From Fimenecus sp045578245 (GTDB lineage: Bacteria; Bacillota; Clostridia; Oscillospirales; Acutalibacteraceae), in NCBI GenBank assembly GCA_045578245.1, contig JAZNJX010000098.1:7979-71978 (forward strand): a stretch of 64,000 nucleotides of DNA. The letters are read 5' to 3'. The translations under genes and the position numbers were made by a program. The notes below the pieces were generated by a model. That model ran no database searches and was not told where the DNA came from. It was given only the letters and a program-made list of their open reading frames with translations. Positions 26,118 to 35,010 of the stretch are shown one piece after another. Every line of letters starts with the position of its first letter. Within the stretch, counting starts at the first letter, position 1.

Positions 26118-27778
26118 ATGACTGACACAAATTCAAAACAATATATTATGGATAACCTTCCTGAGCTTACAGACGAAGACTATCAAGAAATAAACGCCTT
26201 ATTTCCTGCGTATCTGTTTTTCAAAGATGACAGAAAAGAAGAACATTTTGAGTGTTATTGTAGTGCTTGTAGAGAGCAATTTAATTATGATTACACCCAA
26301 AGAACAGAAACACAACAACATTATGATTTTTTGCAGATTCAGCATAATCAAAAAATTGCTTGCCCTAAATGCGGTAAGTTTGTTATTGCTAAAGAAATAT
26401 GTAAAGCAAAACAGTGTATTTCATTAAAATCGTGGAGAAGAACTGTAGTTATTAAGCGAATCAGCGAAAGTGAAGTGTATCTCATAAGTTATGAGTGCAA
26501 AAAAGATTACTCATATAAACACTATCTTACAAAACCACATTGTTATTTAACTGCAGTATATATTTTAAAACCGGAACAGGTAAGAATCATACTGAGAAAT
26601 TGGTACAACGACTGGGAAAATCCAAAAATAATTGAACCATTTTTCAACGGATATGGCAGCAATACAACAAATATGGAAGAGCGAAAGTATAGGTTACTTG
26701 GTCAAGATAGGTTAAAAGACACGTTTTTAAAATATGCTCCAATTAAACTCTTCCACGAAACATATATTAGATGGTATTACGGAGTACATGCAGGATATTA
26801 TTTGGCGGCGGATTCAGGATATGTGCCATTTACTAAATTTTTATGTTACTACACATTATACCCAAGTACCGAAAAACTTTTGAAAATTGATTTGGGTGGT
26901 TTTGTATGTCAGTTGATAGATGGTAAACCGATGAAAAGATACATTAATTGGAACGCGGAAAAGCCACAAGAAATGTTCAAAATGAATAGAGTACAGTTCA
27001 AAGATTTCAGAGAACATTATTCTGGTGAAATGGATTTTAAAGTGTATCAAAACTTAAAAAAAGTAAAAAGCAATATTTCATATTCTTATGTTGCCGAGAT
27101 AGTAAAAAAATACAGAGGAGTTTCTGTGGAACGTGTGTCTGTGATGGTAAAAAGTACAAGCTTAATGTTACACGAACCTTTAATTATCTTGAAAAAATTG
27201 TTTCTTCAGAAATTGCAAAGATGTGTAAACCGCTATATACAGCTCAGGTATATGAAAATATAGCAATTCAGTGGGTTGATTATTTAACTTTTGCTAAAGA
27301 GTTAAAGTATGATTTGACTCGTGATGATGTTATTTACCCAAAGAATTTAATTGAAGCCCATGACCAAGCAAACGCCAATCTTACTGTTAAAAGAGATGAA
27401 AAGGCTTTTGAGCAGTATAAGAAAAGATATGAAACATTAAAGAAAAAATATGAGTTCTCTGATGATACATATCAAATTGTTATACCTACTGGAGTAAACG
27501 ACATTATAGAAGAAGGGCAAAAACTTTTTCATTGCGTTAAGGGTTATGCAGAAAGACATATGAAAGGTGAAACTACTATTTTGTTTATGCGTGAGTGTTG
27601 TCTTCATAATGCTCGTCTTATAACAATTGAAATTAAGGATAAAACGATTGTTCAAAATCGTGGTATGGCCAATCGACCACCAACAAAACAAGAGCAAGCC
27701 TTTATTGATAAATGGATTGCGTGGGTTCAGGCAGGTAGCAAACGACCTAAAAAGAAAAAGACCGCATCAGCGGCATAA
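26118..27778 (+). pseudogene. PcfJ-like protein, interrupted by a frameshift
   Basis: Two overlapping frames together make one PcfJ-like protein of about 550 residues. The first (26118-27263) has an N-terminal zinc ribbon (CYCSAC...CPKCG) and the N-terminal PcfJ region. The second carries the conserved C-terminal domain (VIPTGVNDIIEEGQKLFHCVKGYAERH). Near 27135-27142 the sense of the protein moves to the second frame: GTG followed by TGT GAT GGT AAA AAG would restore the reading, so two extra bases or one missing base separate the halves. It may be a mutation, a sequencing error or programmed shifting; no classical slippery heptamer is obvious. Strain comparison is needed to decide. Confidence 0.7.
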
Positions 27779-27790
27779 AGGAGATTTATT

Positions 27791-28831
27791 ATGAGTGACA
27801 TTATAAATATTGAAGCAAAAGATGTGACAGAAGTATATGAAGATGCTTTGCAGACACATCAACGTATTATGGCAAACAGTGAAATTTGTGCACGTTCTCT
27901 TCTTGAGGTGTGCAAGGACCTTAAAAAGATGCGAGATGAAAAGCTGTATGAACAGTTCGGATATGAAACATTTGATAACTACTGCGAAAACATGGCAGGC
28001 ATCAAATCTCGTATGGCATATAACTACATATCTACATTTGAACGTCTTGGTGCTACAGTTTTGCAATCAAATGCAAATCTCGGTATTACAAAGCTTGAAC
28101 TTATAGCCGGGATGAATCCTGTGGAACGTGCTGAAGGTCTTCATGACGGTACCTTTGAGGGTATGTCAGTTTCTGAAATTAAAGAGTTAGTTAAAAAGAA
28201 CAAAGAAATGGGAGAACAGATTGACCTTCTTAAAGAACAACTTGAAGAAATACAGTCAACGGACAATGTATCAGAAGATTGTAATGAGTCAGCGGATGAA
28301 GATACCGAAAAGGAAGATTTAAAGCGAAAGAACGAAGAACTTATTAAAATTCTTCACGAAAAAGATAGTCAACATGAAAAAGAGCTTAATTCTATGCGTG
28401 AAAAAATTGAGGACGAGCTTCGTGAAGAGATTGAAAAAGAATATCAGCAGGTAGTTGATGAGGTAACAGATACCGCAGAAATGAATGCTGATGTTCAAAA
28501 GCAGATTGATGCAGCTGTTGCTAATGCTAAAAAGGAAACCGAGAAAGAGTTGAAGGCAAAGTATTCTGAAAAGGATAAAAAGCAGAAAGAAAAAATCAAG
28601 GAACTTGAAGAAGCTATGTCTGTTGCAGATGCTGACAAAAAGACACTTGAAAAGCAGTTGGCTTTGTCCGATACAACTTCTGCAAAGGCTATGGTGTATA
28701 TCCAGTCCATTCAGGATAACTTTAACTCTCTCTTTAATCTTATATCTGAAATGGACGAAGAGCAGCAGAACAAGTTCAAGGGTGCAGTTGTTAAACTCAC
28801 CAATGTCATGCAGGAAAAAGCAGAGTCTTGA
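27791..28831 (+). CDS. DUF3102-like phage protein with long coiled coil
   Basis: 346 residues. The N-terminal 120 residues (SLLEVCKDLKKMRDEKLYEQFGYETFDNYCENM...) resemble the DUF3102/ParB-adjacent helix-turn-helix domain found in phages and plasmids. From about residue 130 to 310 there is an almost continuous charged coiled coil. A role in replication or DNA organisation is possible but unproven. It has an excellent AAAGGAG site. Confidence 0.65.
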   Translation: MSDIINIEAKDVTEVYEDALQTHQRIMANSEICARSLLEVCKDLKKMRDEKLYEQFGYETFDNYCENMAGIKSRMAYNYISTFERLGATVLQSNANLGITKLELIAGMNPVERAEGLHDGTFEGMSVSEIKELVKKNKEMGEQIDLLKEQLEEIQSTDNVSEDCNESADEDTEKEDLKRKNEELIKILHEKDSQHEKELNSMREKIEDELREEIEKEYQQVVDEVTDTAEMNADVQKQIDAAVANAKKETEKELKAKYSEKDKKQKEKIKELEEAMSVADADKKTLEKQLALSDTTSAKAMVYIQSIQDNFNSLFNLISEMDEEQQNKFKGAVVKLTNVMQEKAES

Positions 28832-28833
28832 CT

Positions 28834-29064
28834 ATGAATTACATAAGACTGATGGAACTGAATAAAGGAAATGACCTGTTGGTACAGAATAATAAGTATG
28901 GATATAGATTAAATCTTAAACATCCTACTGTTCTTCAGTTATATAAAAAGTACCGGGAGTGGTTAAAGATTCCTGCAGGTTTTCCTTTATCCGATAATGA
29001 ACGCTTTGATTTCGAGGATAAGGCTATAGCAAAACTTATAAAGCATGAATTATTGATTATTTAA
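28834..29064 (+). CDS. Hypothetical phage protein, 76 residues
   Basis: Unrecognised small protein beginning MNYIRLMELNKGNDLLVQNNKYG. It starts two bases after the preceding stop and ends before a hairpin. Packing within the operon and typical codon use support it. Confidence 0.6.
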   Translation: MNYIRLMELNKGNDLLVQNNKYGYRLNLKHPTVLQLYKKYREWLKIPAGFPLSDNERFDFEDKAIAKLIKHELLII

Positions 29065-29068
29065 AGAT

Positions 29069-29101
29069 AACCTGCATCTTTTTATAGAAGGTGCAGGTTT
29101 C
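29069..29101 (+). terminator. Hairpin between early genes
   Basis: Arms AACCTGCA(T)CT and AG(AA)GGTGCAGGTT followed by TTTC. A weak terminator or RNA processing site; the next ribosome site lies just downstream. Confidence 0.5.
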
Positions 29102-29114
29102 AATAGGTGAAAGT

Positions 29115-29720
29115 ATGAAAAAAGCAGTTTTAATAAGTGTACAACCTTATTGGTGTCAAAATATATGCTATCGAATTGGTGAGTATGCAGAAGACTTACC
29201 AATTTATAAAAAAGGTGTTGAAATCAGAAAAACAAGACCAAAAATTGAAACACCTTTTAAGGCATATATTTATTGTACAAAAGACAAAAAGCACACATTT
29301 TTTCCACCAATATCGCAACAAGTCTTAAATGAAACTCCACATATAGATAGACGAGGTAACGGCAAAGTCATAGGTGAGTTTATTTGTGATGATATTGCAA
29401 AGATTATCAAGGATGGTAGTCGTTTTATTGCTGAAGGTCGTACTGAAGCAGAAACAAACCGTATTGCTCGTTTTTCTTGTCTTGATTTTGATGCTATGAA
29501 AAAGTATCTCGGTGTGAAAGATGGATATGCTTGGCATATATCAAAGCTTGTAATCTATGACAAACCCAAAGAGTTGAATAAGTTTAAGAAAATCAATCAG
29601 CCGTGTTGGTATGGTGAAATGGGAATTTCAAAAAGAGATTGTCCCGAATGTAAAAACAAAGAGTGTTTTATACAAAGACCGCCACAGTCTTGGTGTTATG
29701 TAGAGGAGTTGAGCGAATGA
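29115..29720 (+). CDS. ASCH/PUA-like phage protein
   Basis: 201 residues. The start KAVLISVQPYWCQNI...RKTRPKIETPFKAYIYCT matches the ASCH-like (PUA-fold) proteins common in Firmicutes phages, which are predicted RNA- or nucleotide-binding domains. The C-terminal part has a zinc-finger-like CPECKNKEC. The ATG at 29115 has TAGGTG upstream; a TTG farther upstream lies in the preceding hairpin. It overlaps the next gene by four bases. Confidence 0.7.
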   Translation: MKKAVLISVQPYWCQNICYRIGEYAEDLPIYKKGVEIRKTRPKIETPFKAYIYCTKDKKHTFFPPISQQVLNETPHIDRRGNGKVIGEFICDDIAKIIKDGSRFIAEGRTEAETNRIARFSCLDFDAMKKYLGVKDGYAWHISKLVIYDKPKELNKFKKINQPCWYGEMGISKRDCPECKNKECFIQRPPQSWCYVEELSE

Positions 29721-30322
29721 CACCAGAAAAAGCAATTGAAGCAATAAAAATTGAAAAAATCAGTATCGAAGGAAAAGCTGAAAGAGTTGCAGAATTTTTT
29801 GAAGGATTATCTGTTGCAAAAACCGCCCTTGAAAAGATGATGGCGAAAAAGCCCTCTTGGGTTGACAGCGTTCCACATAGTAGATGCCCGGTTTGTCACA
29901 ATGCAGTAGCAGTTTATATTGACAGTCCAAAACTACCTTGTTATTGGTGTGGTCAAGAATTAGATTGGGGTGATGTAGTAGAACCCAAAAAGGAAGTATA
30001 TATCAACGTTGATAAATTGAGTAAATTATTTGCGAGTCATTCTGATTATCATGGTGATACGATTCTCTCTTTGATTTCTTGTGTGTCTGAAGGTAAGGAA
30101 GTTTCTTCAGCAAGACCATTAGATACAGATAGAATTAAACTCGAAGCGATAAAAGAGTACCAGAAAAAACTGATTTATGAAATTGTAAACAGACCGCCTG
30201 AAAAGGCTCCTAACGGTATTTTCTATATGAACGGTCGTGTGGACCGTCAAAGTGAAATAATTGATATTATAAACGAATTGGCAGGTGCATATTTTGAAAA
30301 TCAAAAAGAAAATAAAACCTAA
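29717..30322 (+). CDS. Zinc-ribbon phage protein
   Basis: 201 residues, function unknown. A zinc ribbon in the middle (CPVC...CYWC, about residues 56-80) is flanked by helices. The protein is translationally coupled to the preceding ASCH-like gene (ATGA). It is the first of a run of small cysteine-rich proteins. Confidence 0.65.
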   Translation: MTPEKAIEAIKIEKISIEGKAERVAEFFEGLSVAKTALEKMMAKKPSWVDSVPHSRCPVCHNAVAVYIDSPKLPCYWCGQELDWGDVVEPKKEVYINVDKLSKLFASHSDYHGDTILSLISCVSEGKEVSSARPLDTDRIKLEAIKEYQKKLIYEIVNRPPEKAPNGIFYMNGRVDRQSEIIDIINELAGAYFENQKENKT

Positions 30323-30503
30323 AAAATCGGTTTTAATCAGATACAAAAAGCGTTGTAACAATTGTGTACATAAAGACACAAGCTGTTTTGTGGATTGGTC
30401 TGACAAAACAGTTCGCACAAAGTTTTTTAACTTCGGACAAGCTGAGGACATTAAAGACGTTGACCACTGCCGATTCTATTCAAGAAAGTTGGGGGATAAA
30501 TGA
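30285..30503 (+). CDS. Small cysteine-rich phage protein
   Basis: About 72 residues, unrecognised. The N-terminus is very basic (KIKKKIKPKKSVLIRYKKR), followed by CNNCVH and later DHCRFY, a possible zinc site. It starts at GTG 30285 or TTG 30294 inside the end of the previous gene and overlaps the next start by four bases. Confidence 0.55.
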   Translation: MHILKIKKKIKPKKSVLIRYKKRCNNCVHKDTSCFVDWSDKTVRTKFFNFGQAEDIKDVDHCRFYSRKLGDK

Positions 30504-30808
30504 GCAAATATCAGTATCATAGAGGTTATTGCATTCTGTGTGGCAAGGATTTGCCTAAAAGGGATATGAATAAAATAATGATTTCATATTCGCATAGTAG
30601 TGTAACTTATCCGAGAATGGTGTGTTCTGTTTGTGATGATTGTTTACCTCAACTCTTTGATAATTTAGGGGTCAAAGAACCTGAAAGAGAGATAAACTTT
30701 GGTAAACCACCGGCATACTGCTTTGAGTGCGGAACAACAACCAGCAAGACAGCTTTGTACTGTAAGAATTGCGGTGCGAAGTTAAACAGAGGTGACAACA
30801 ATGATTAA
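30500..30808 (+). CDS. Double zinc-ribbon phage protein
   Basis: 102 residues with two zinc modules: CILC...CSVCDDC in the first half, and at the C-terminus CFECGTTTSKTALYCKNCG, a canonical zinc ribbon. Likely nucleic-acid or protein binding; no specific function can be given. It overlaps both neighbouring genes by a few bases. Confidence 0.65.
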   Translation: MSKYQYHRGYCILCGKDLPKRDMNKIMISYSHSSVTYPRMVCSVCDDCLPQLFDNLGVKEPEREINFGKPPAYCFECGTTTSKTALYCKNCGAKLNRGDNND

Positions 30809-30986
30809 AACCTATTGTGACATCTGCGGTAAGCAGATAAATATGAAAGATGATGGCGTAACGGTCAGCTTCAAAACAGACAGCATGCATAATCATAATT
30901 TAGTTTATGAGGACAAGCAGTTGTGTGTTACCTGCACACAGAAGGTAAAAGTCTTTATCCGCGATTCGGCGGAAAACCATAAATAA
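30801..30986 (+). CDS. Small zinc-finger phage protein, 61 residues
   Basis: Begins IKTYCDICGKQ and has CVTC near residue 45, a split treble-clef-like zinc site. It starts inside the previous gene and closes the run of four cysteine-rich proteins. A hairpin follows at once. Confidence 0.6.
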   Translation: MIKTYCDICGKQINMKDDGVTVSFKTDSMHNHNLVYEDKQLCVTCTQKVKVFIRDSAENHK

Positions 30987-30990
30987 AAAA

Positions 30991-31020
30991 GACGGTGGAG
31001 CTCAAATGAACTTCACCGTC
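30991..31020 (-). terminator. Ten-base-pair hairpin with T-run on the minus strand
   Basis: Arms GACGGTGGAG and CTTCACCGTC with one wobble pair. The minus strand continues as TTTTTTATTT, so it is a leftward terminator; on the plus strand no T-run follows. Bases 31021-31170 contain no supported gene apart from the ribosome site of the next one. Confidence 0.5.
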
Positions 31021-31170
31021 AAGAGTACATTATATATGCACTTTTTCTAACAGCAATAGTATATCATAATGTACTTCAAAAGTCAATCGAAACGGGGACG
31101 GAAGGAGTCCCTTGACGGCCTCGTATTGTATAGTAACAACTCAACCATTTTTATATTAGGAGTACATGAA

Positions 31171-31578
31171 ATGAATTCTTTTGAAAATAGTCAGGTCAAA
31201 GTCATGTCAGGGGGATTTATATCTACCTTACAGAGTGTAAAGGAACAAATTAATTTCAAATACTTGGTGAGAGAATTTGAAAAAGACGAAATAAAACAGA
31301 TAATCGAGTTCTGCAATATTATGGCAGATGTTCTTACTCTTCCACCCAAAGCTCTGATAGTTATTGGCAAAGAGCAAAGGTATGCAGCAAATGTTCAGGA
31401 AGTTTATAAACTGCTTGATGAAAGACATATTGAAACAGTGCTTGAGAATTTCAACAACATAGCATATAAAATCAAAAACCCAAAAACATATCTCCGCACT
31501 GCATTGTATAATTCATTCTTTGAGATTGAAAACAAAAGTGCAAATGAAACAAACGTGAGGATTGCAGAAAATGATTAA
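31171..31578 (+). CDS. Stand-alone DUF6017-like replication domain protein
   Basis: 135 residues. The pattern from FKYLVREFEKDEIKQIIEFCNIMADVL to KIKNPKTYLRTALYNSFFEI resembles the C-terminal DUF6017 domain of RepA-type replication initiators, here without the winged-helix initiator part. Placed directly before the HUH Rep, it probably assists replication. The ATG at 31171 follows TTAGGAG; the longer upstream frame has no ribosome site. Confidence 0.6.
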   Translation: MNSFENSQVKVMSGGFISTLQSVKEQINFKYLVREFEKDEIKQIIEFCNIMADVLTLPPKALIVIGKEQRYAANVQEVYKLLDERHIETVLENFNNIAYKIKNPKTYLRTALYNSFFEIENKSANETNVRIAEND

Positions 31579-32482
31579 AGAGAAAATCACCAAAGCCGGT
31601 AAGCTTTTAAATACAGACTTTTATCCTTGTTTTGATAACGGCCGAAAAATACCAACAGGACCTGCTAAAGCTCAAGGTTCAACCGAGGCACAGAAAAAAT
31701 ATAACGATAACCAAGCACAAAAGAATGCAATTTATCTTATAAACGAGAACTTTGACGAACACGACCTTATCGGGCATCTTACCTATGCTCCTGAGCATGC
31801 TCCACAGAGTGAAAATGAAGCAAGACGTGACATGGTTAACGCTCTTCGCAGAATCAAAAGGATGCGCGAAAGAGAATCAATCAAAGTCGTTGCTGCCTTG
31901 AAGAAACTTCCTGATGTAGAAGAATTTACAGAGATGAGAAAAAAACTTGAACTTAAAAGAGAAAAACTCTCTGCACCGTTTAAGTACATGTACGTTATTG
32001 AAAAGGTTACATATCAACGTGGCCCATTCAAGGGTAATGATAACTGGCATTTTCATATCTTCATGACAGGTGGATTGGAGCGTTCAGAAGTTGAGACAAT
32101 ATGGAAAAAAGGCATCCGTTCAAATGTTGACCAATTCCAGCCTGACAGATTCGGTCCAGAAGCTATGGCTAAGTATATGGCAAAAGACCCACAGGGAACA
32201 AAGCGTTTTGTGTGTTCTCGTAATATGAGTCGTACATATAAGCAACCAAAAGTCAAAAACGCAAGATTTTCAGCGGGATACCTTGCAAAACTCTCACAAG
32301 AGAGATGTGATGATAAGCAGTATTGGGAGAAGAAATATCCCGGATACAACTTCGTTCGTGCGTTTCCACGTTTCAACGAGTATAACGGTCATTGGTATTT
32401 GACTGTGGTGATGTATGCTGCAGGTGATGGTCCTGTTCCGAAGTGGGATATGGATAACTGGGTCAATGATGACTGGGAGTAA
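31571..32482 (+). CDS. HUH rolling-circle replication initiator (Rep)
   Basis: 303 residues. It carries the HUH signature NWHFHIFM near residue 160 (His-x-His metal site) and downstream GPEAMAKYMAK with the candidate nicking tyrosine, followed by SRNMSRTYK; the upstream LTYAPEHAP is the family's motif 1 region. The closest type is the phage/plasmid REP-ORF2/G2P group. It would nick the phage origin and start rolling-circle replication. ATG 31571 is preferred to TTG 31562. It overlaps the end of the DUF6017-like gene by eight bases. Confidence 0.8.
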   Translation: MIKEKITKAGKLLNTDFYPCFDNGRKIPTGPAKAQGSTEAQKKYNDNQAQKNAIYLINENFDEHDLIGHLTYAPEHAPQSENEARRDMVNALRRIKRMRERESIKVVAALKKLPDVEEFTEMRKKLELKREKLSAPFKYMYVIEKVTYQRGPFKGNDNWHFHIFMTGGLERSEVETIWKKGIRSNVDQFQPDRFGPEAMAKYMAKDPQGTKRFVCSRNMSRTYKQPKVKNARFSAGYLAKLSQERCDDKQYWEKKYPGYNFVRAFPRFNEYNGHWYLTVVMYAAGDGPVPKWDMDNWVNDDWE

Positions 32483-32518
32483 TAATTTATAACAATTCAG
32501 CGGAAAGGTTAAAGCATT

Positions 32519-32689
32519 ATGTTTGAAGAAGATTTGAAAGTTTTAGAAAATCAAATAGCAAGAGCTAAAAGGCAACTGAAAGGTAAGGCAAATACCATTG
32601 AGGGGTATTATCTTGCGCGAAAAATTCAAATCTTTGAAGAAATGCGTATTGACCTTCTAATTCAGATTGAGCACGCACGGGAGGATTGA
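32519..32689 (+). CDS. Small helical phage protein, 56 residues
   Basis: Starts ATG 32519 with GGAAAGG upstream: MFEEDLKVLENQIARAKRQL... ending IEHARED. Highly charged and probably a single coiled coil. It lies between the Rep and the late regulator and is shorter than common annotation cut-offs. No family is known. Confidence 0.6.
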   Translation: MFEEDLKVLENQIARAKRQLKGKANTIEGYYLARKIQIFEEMRIDLLIQIEHARED

Positions 32690-32694
32690 TATAG

Positions 32695-33087
32695 TTGACT
32701 TTAGAAAGACTTAACAAACTGCGTGATGAACTAATTGCGTTGAGAAATGAAAAAGAAGAGTGTGAAATAAAAGCGGATAGCATACCAGGAGGACAATTCA
32801 ACGGTATGCCTTCCGCTAAAAGTTCTGGTAATAGCAAAGAACAAAGATATATTTCTTTAATTCATGACAAAGAAACAATTCTTGAGGTGAAGTGTAAAAG
32901 AATTGAATTGAAGTACGCTGAAGAAATTAAGTACATAGCAAACATAAACGATGAAACATTACACAGAATTTTCATGTATCGCTTCCTTTATGGATGGGAA
33001 TATAAAAGAGTAGCAGAAAAGATAAGTGAAAAAATGTCAGCGGATAGTGTCAGGATGCACGTAACAAGATATTTAAAAAATAATTAA
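32695..33087 (+). CDS. Late-gene regulator with sigma-70 region 4-like domain (DUF1492/RinA/ArpU type)
   Basis: 130 residues. An N-terminal coiled-coil half is followed by a C-terminal helix-turn-helix (HRIFMYRFLYGWEYKRVAEKI...SADSVRMHVTRYLKN) typical of phage late activators that sit just before the small terminase gene, as here. It starts with TTG 32695 behind GGGAGG. It probably turns on the packaging and structural operon. Confidence 0.72.
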   Translation: MTLERLNKLRDELIALRNEKEECEIKADSIPGGQFNGMPSAKSSGNSKEQRYISLIHDKETILEVKCKRIELKYAEEIKYIANINDETLHRIFMYRFLYGWEYKRVAEKISEKMSADSVRMHVTRYLKNN

Positions 33088-33155
33088 TAATTGTTGCTGT
33101 TCGGTCATTTATCTGCTATAATATAAAATAGAAGATAAAAAGATATTGATTTTCA

Positions 33156-33180
33156 AGCACTCTGCAAAGGGTGCTTTTAT
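33156..33180 (+). terminator. Hairpin before the terminase operon
   Basis: Arms AGCACTC and GGGTGCT followed by TTTTATTTT. It separates the early/regulatory genes from the late operon and is a plausible antitermination point. Confidence 0.6.
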
Positions 33181-33205
33181 TTTGCAAAAAAAGGAGGGAA
33201 TATCC

Positions 33206-33688
33206 GTGAGTGATGAAAAGGAAAAGAAGTTAACACCCCAACAAGATAGATTTTGTCGTGAATATGTTTTGAATGGTGGTAAACAAAAACAAGCAGCAAT
33301 TAGTGCCGGATATTCCAAAAAGACTGCAAGTGCACAGGCATCGAGGCTGTTAACAAATGTTAACATTCTCTCGCGCGTACACGCGATACAGATTGAAGAG
33401 TTAAAAAAAGCCTCCATTACACCTGAATTTGTTATGTTGCAGTATTTAAAAGTTTATAATCGTTGTATGCAGAATGAACCTGTTACGGAGTGGGATTATA
33501 GCGAGCATAAACTTGTTGAAACAGGTGAATATACTTTTAATTCAAAGGGTGCTAACGATGCTCTTAAGCAAATGGGTGAATATCTCGCTATGTTTACAAA
33601 GAATGTTAACCACAGTGGACAAGTTGAAGCAAGTCCTGAATTGGTAGCAATTTTACAACAGTTACAAGCTCGGAATGATGCTAAATGA
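33206..33688 (+). CDS. terS: Terminase small subunit
   Basis: 160 residues. The N-terminal HTH (LTPQQDRFCREYVLNGGKQKQAAISAGYSKKTASAQASRLL) is the classical XtmA/terminase_2 signature. It recognises the phage packaging site and guides the large subunit. Start GTG 33206 has AAGGAGGG seven bases upstream. The stop overlaps the large-subunit start by four bases. Confidence 0.92.
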   Translation: MSDEKEKKLTPQQDRFCREYVLNGGKQKQAAISAGYSKKTASAQASRLLTNVNILSRVHAIQIEELKKASITPEFVMLQYLKVYNRCMQNEPVTEWDYSEHKLVETGEYTFNSKGANDALKQMGEYLAMFTKNVNHSGQVEASPELVAILQQLQARNDAK

Positions 33689-35010
33689 TATTAAGTGATA
33701 AATATTTAGACTTTTTGCAATCGAATGCAAAGGTTGAAGTGCTTGAAGGAACGACATTTGCCGGTAAAACAACGGTGGGTGTCGTTAAATTTATGCTTCG
33801 GATTGCTCAAAGTAATAAAAGATTCCATGTCTTGTCTGCATTGGACCTGGGAACTCTCGAAAAGAATATTATAAATGCAGAACTCGGAATCCTTGATGTT
33901 TTTAAAAGCAATGTTGATTATAGGTCAAATGGTGATGGCGAAATCACTCTTCCTCACATAAAGTACAGCACACCTAATGGAACAAAGATTATATATACCC
34001 TTGGATACGACAACAAAGCCCGATGGAAAAAAGCTCTTGGTGGTCAGTATGGTTGTGTTTATATTGACGAAGCTAACATTGCTGATATGGAATTCATCAG
34101 AGAAGTGTCTATCAGATATGATTATATGATGATGACACTGAACCCTGATGACCCGTCATTACCGATATATGAAGAATACATAAATCACTGCAGACCCTTG
34201 CCTGAATGGAGAGACGGCACACCACCCGAAATGCTTGAACAACTTAAAGAAGATGTGAGAGAAGGCTGGGTGCATTGGTATTTTACATTTGATGATAATG
34301 CAGGTCTGACACCTGAAAAGAGAGAACAACTCCTCAGCGGTACTCCCAAAGGAACAAAGCTTTACAAAAACAAGATTTTAGGACTTCGTGGCCGTGCAAC
34401 CGGTCTTGTATTTGACCTGCAGGATAAAAACATTATCAGCATTGATGAAGCTAAAAAGTACAAGTATTCTATATTTTCCTGTGGTGTGGATACTTCATAT
34501 TCACAGCAAAGTGAAGATACATTTGCGTTTATATTTACTGGAATCACTGAAGACAGAAGGAAAATCACACTCGATTGTGAAGTGCACAACAATAAAACAA
34601 GAAAAACACCATTAACTCCAAGTGATATCCCAAAATTATTGGTTCATTTCCTTGAAAGAAATAATGAGTTGTGGGGCTTTGCAAAGAATGTTTTTATAGA
34701 TTCAGCGGACCAAGGCACGATTTTGGAATGTCAGAAGTATAAAAGGCAACATGGTTTGATTTACAGTTTTAATCCTGCATGGAAAAAGACTACCATTATC
34801 AACAGAATTAAACTACAAAGTGGTTGGATGGCTCACAATGATTATCTTATAGTTGAGAACTGTAAGGCAAACATTGATGAGCTTAATTTATATTCTTGGA
34901 AAGAGGATAAGAACGAGCCAGAGGATGGCCACGACCACACAATAAATGCTGACCAATATTCCTGGTTGCCGTATAAAGATAAAATCGGAGGAACTGAAAT
35001 ATATGAGTAA
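33685..35010 (+). CDS. terL: Terminase large subunit
   Basis: ATP-driven DNA packaging motor and nuclease, 441 residues. Walker A-like EGTTFAGKTT lies at about residues 26-35 and Walker B VYIDEANIAD near 127. The nuclease half starts with SCGVDTSYS near 268 and has IDSADQGT near 338. This is the XtmB/terminase_6-type family. The next gene, the portal, starts within its last codons. Confidence 0.94.
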   Translation: MILSDKYLDFLQSNAKVEVLEGTTFAGKTTVGVVKFMLRIAQSNKRFHVLSALDLGTLEKNIINAELGILDVFKSNVDYRSNGDGEITLPHIKYSTPNGTKIIYTLGYDNKARWKKALGGQYGCVYIDEANIADMEFIREVSIRYDYMMMTLNPDDPSLPIYEEYINHCRPLPEWRDGTPPEMLEQLKEDVREGWVHWYFTFDDNAGLTPEKREQLLSGTPKGTKLYKNKILGLRGRATGLVFDLQDKNIISIDEAKKYKYSIFSCGVDTSYSQQSEDTFAFIFTGITEDRRKITLDCEVHNNKTRKTPLTPSDIPKLLVHFLERNNELWGFAKNVFIDSADQGTILECQKYKRQHGLIYSFNPAWKKTTIINRIKLQSGWMAHNDYLIVENCKANIDELNLYSWKEDKNEPEDGHDHTINADQYSWLPYKDKIGGTEIYE

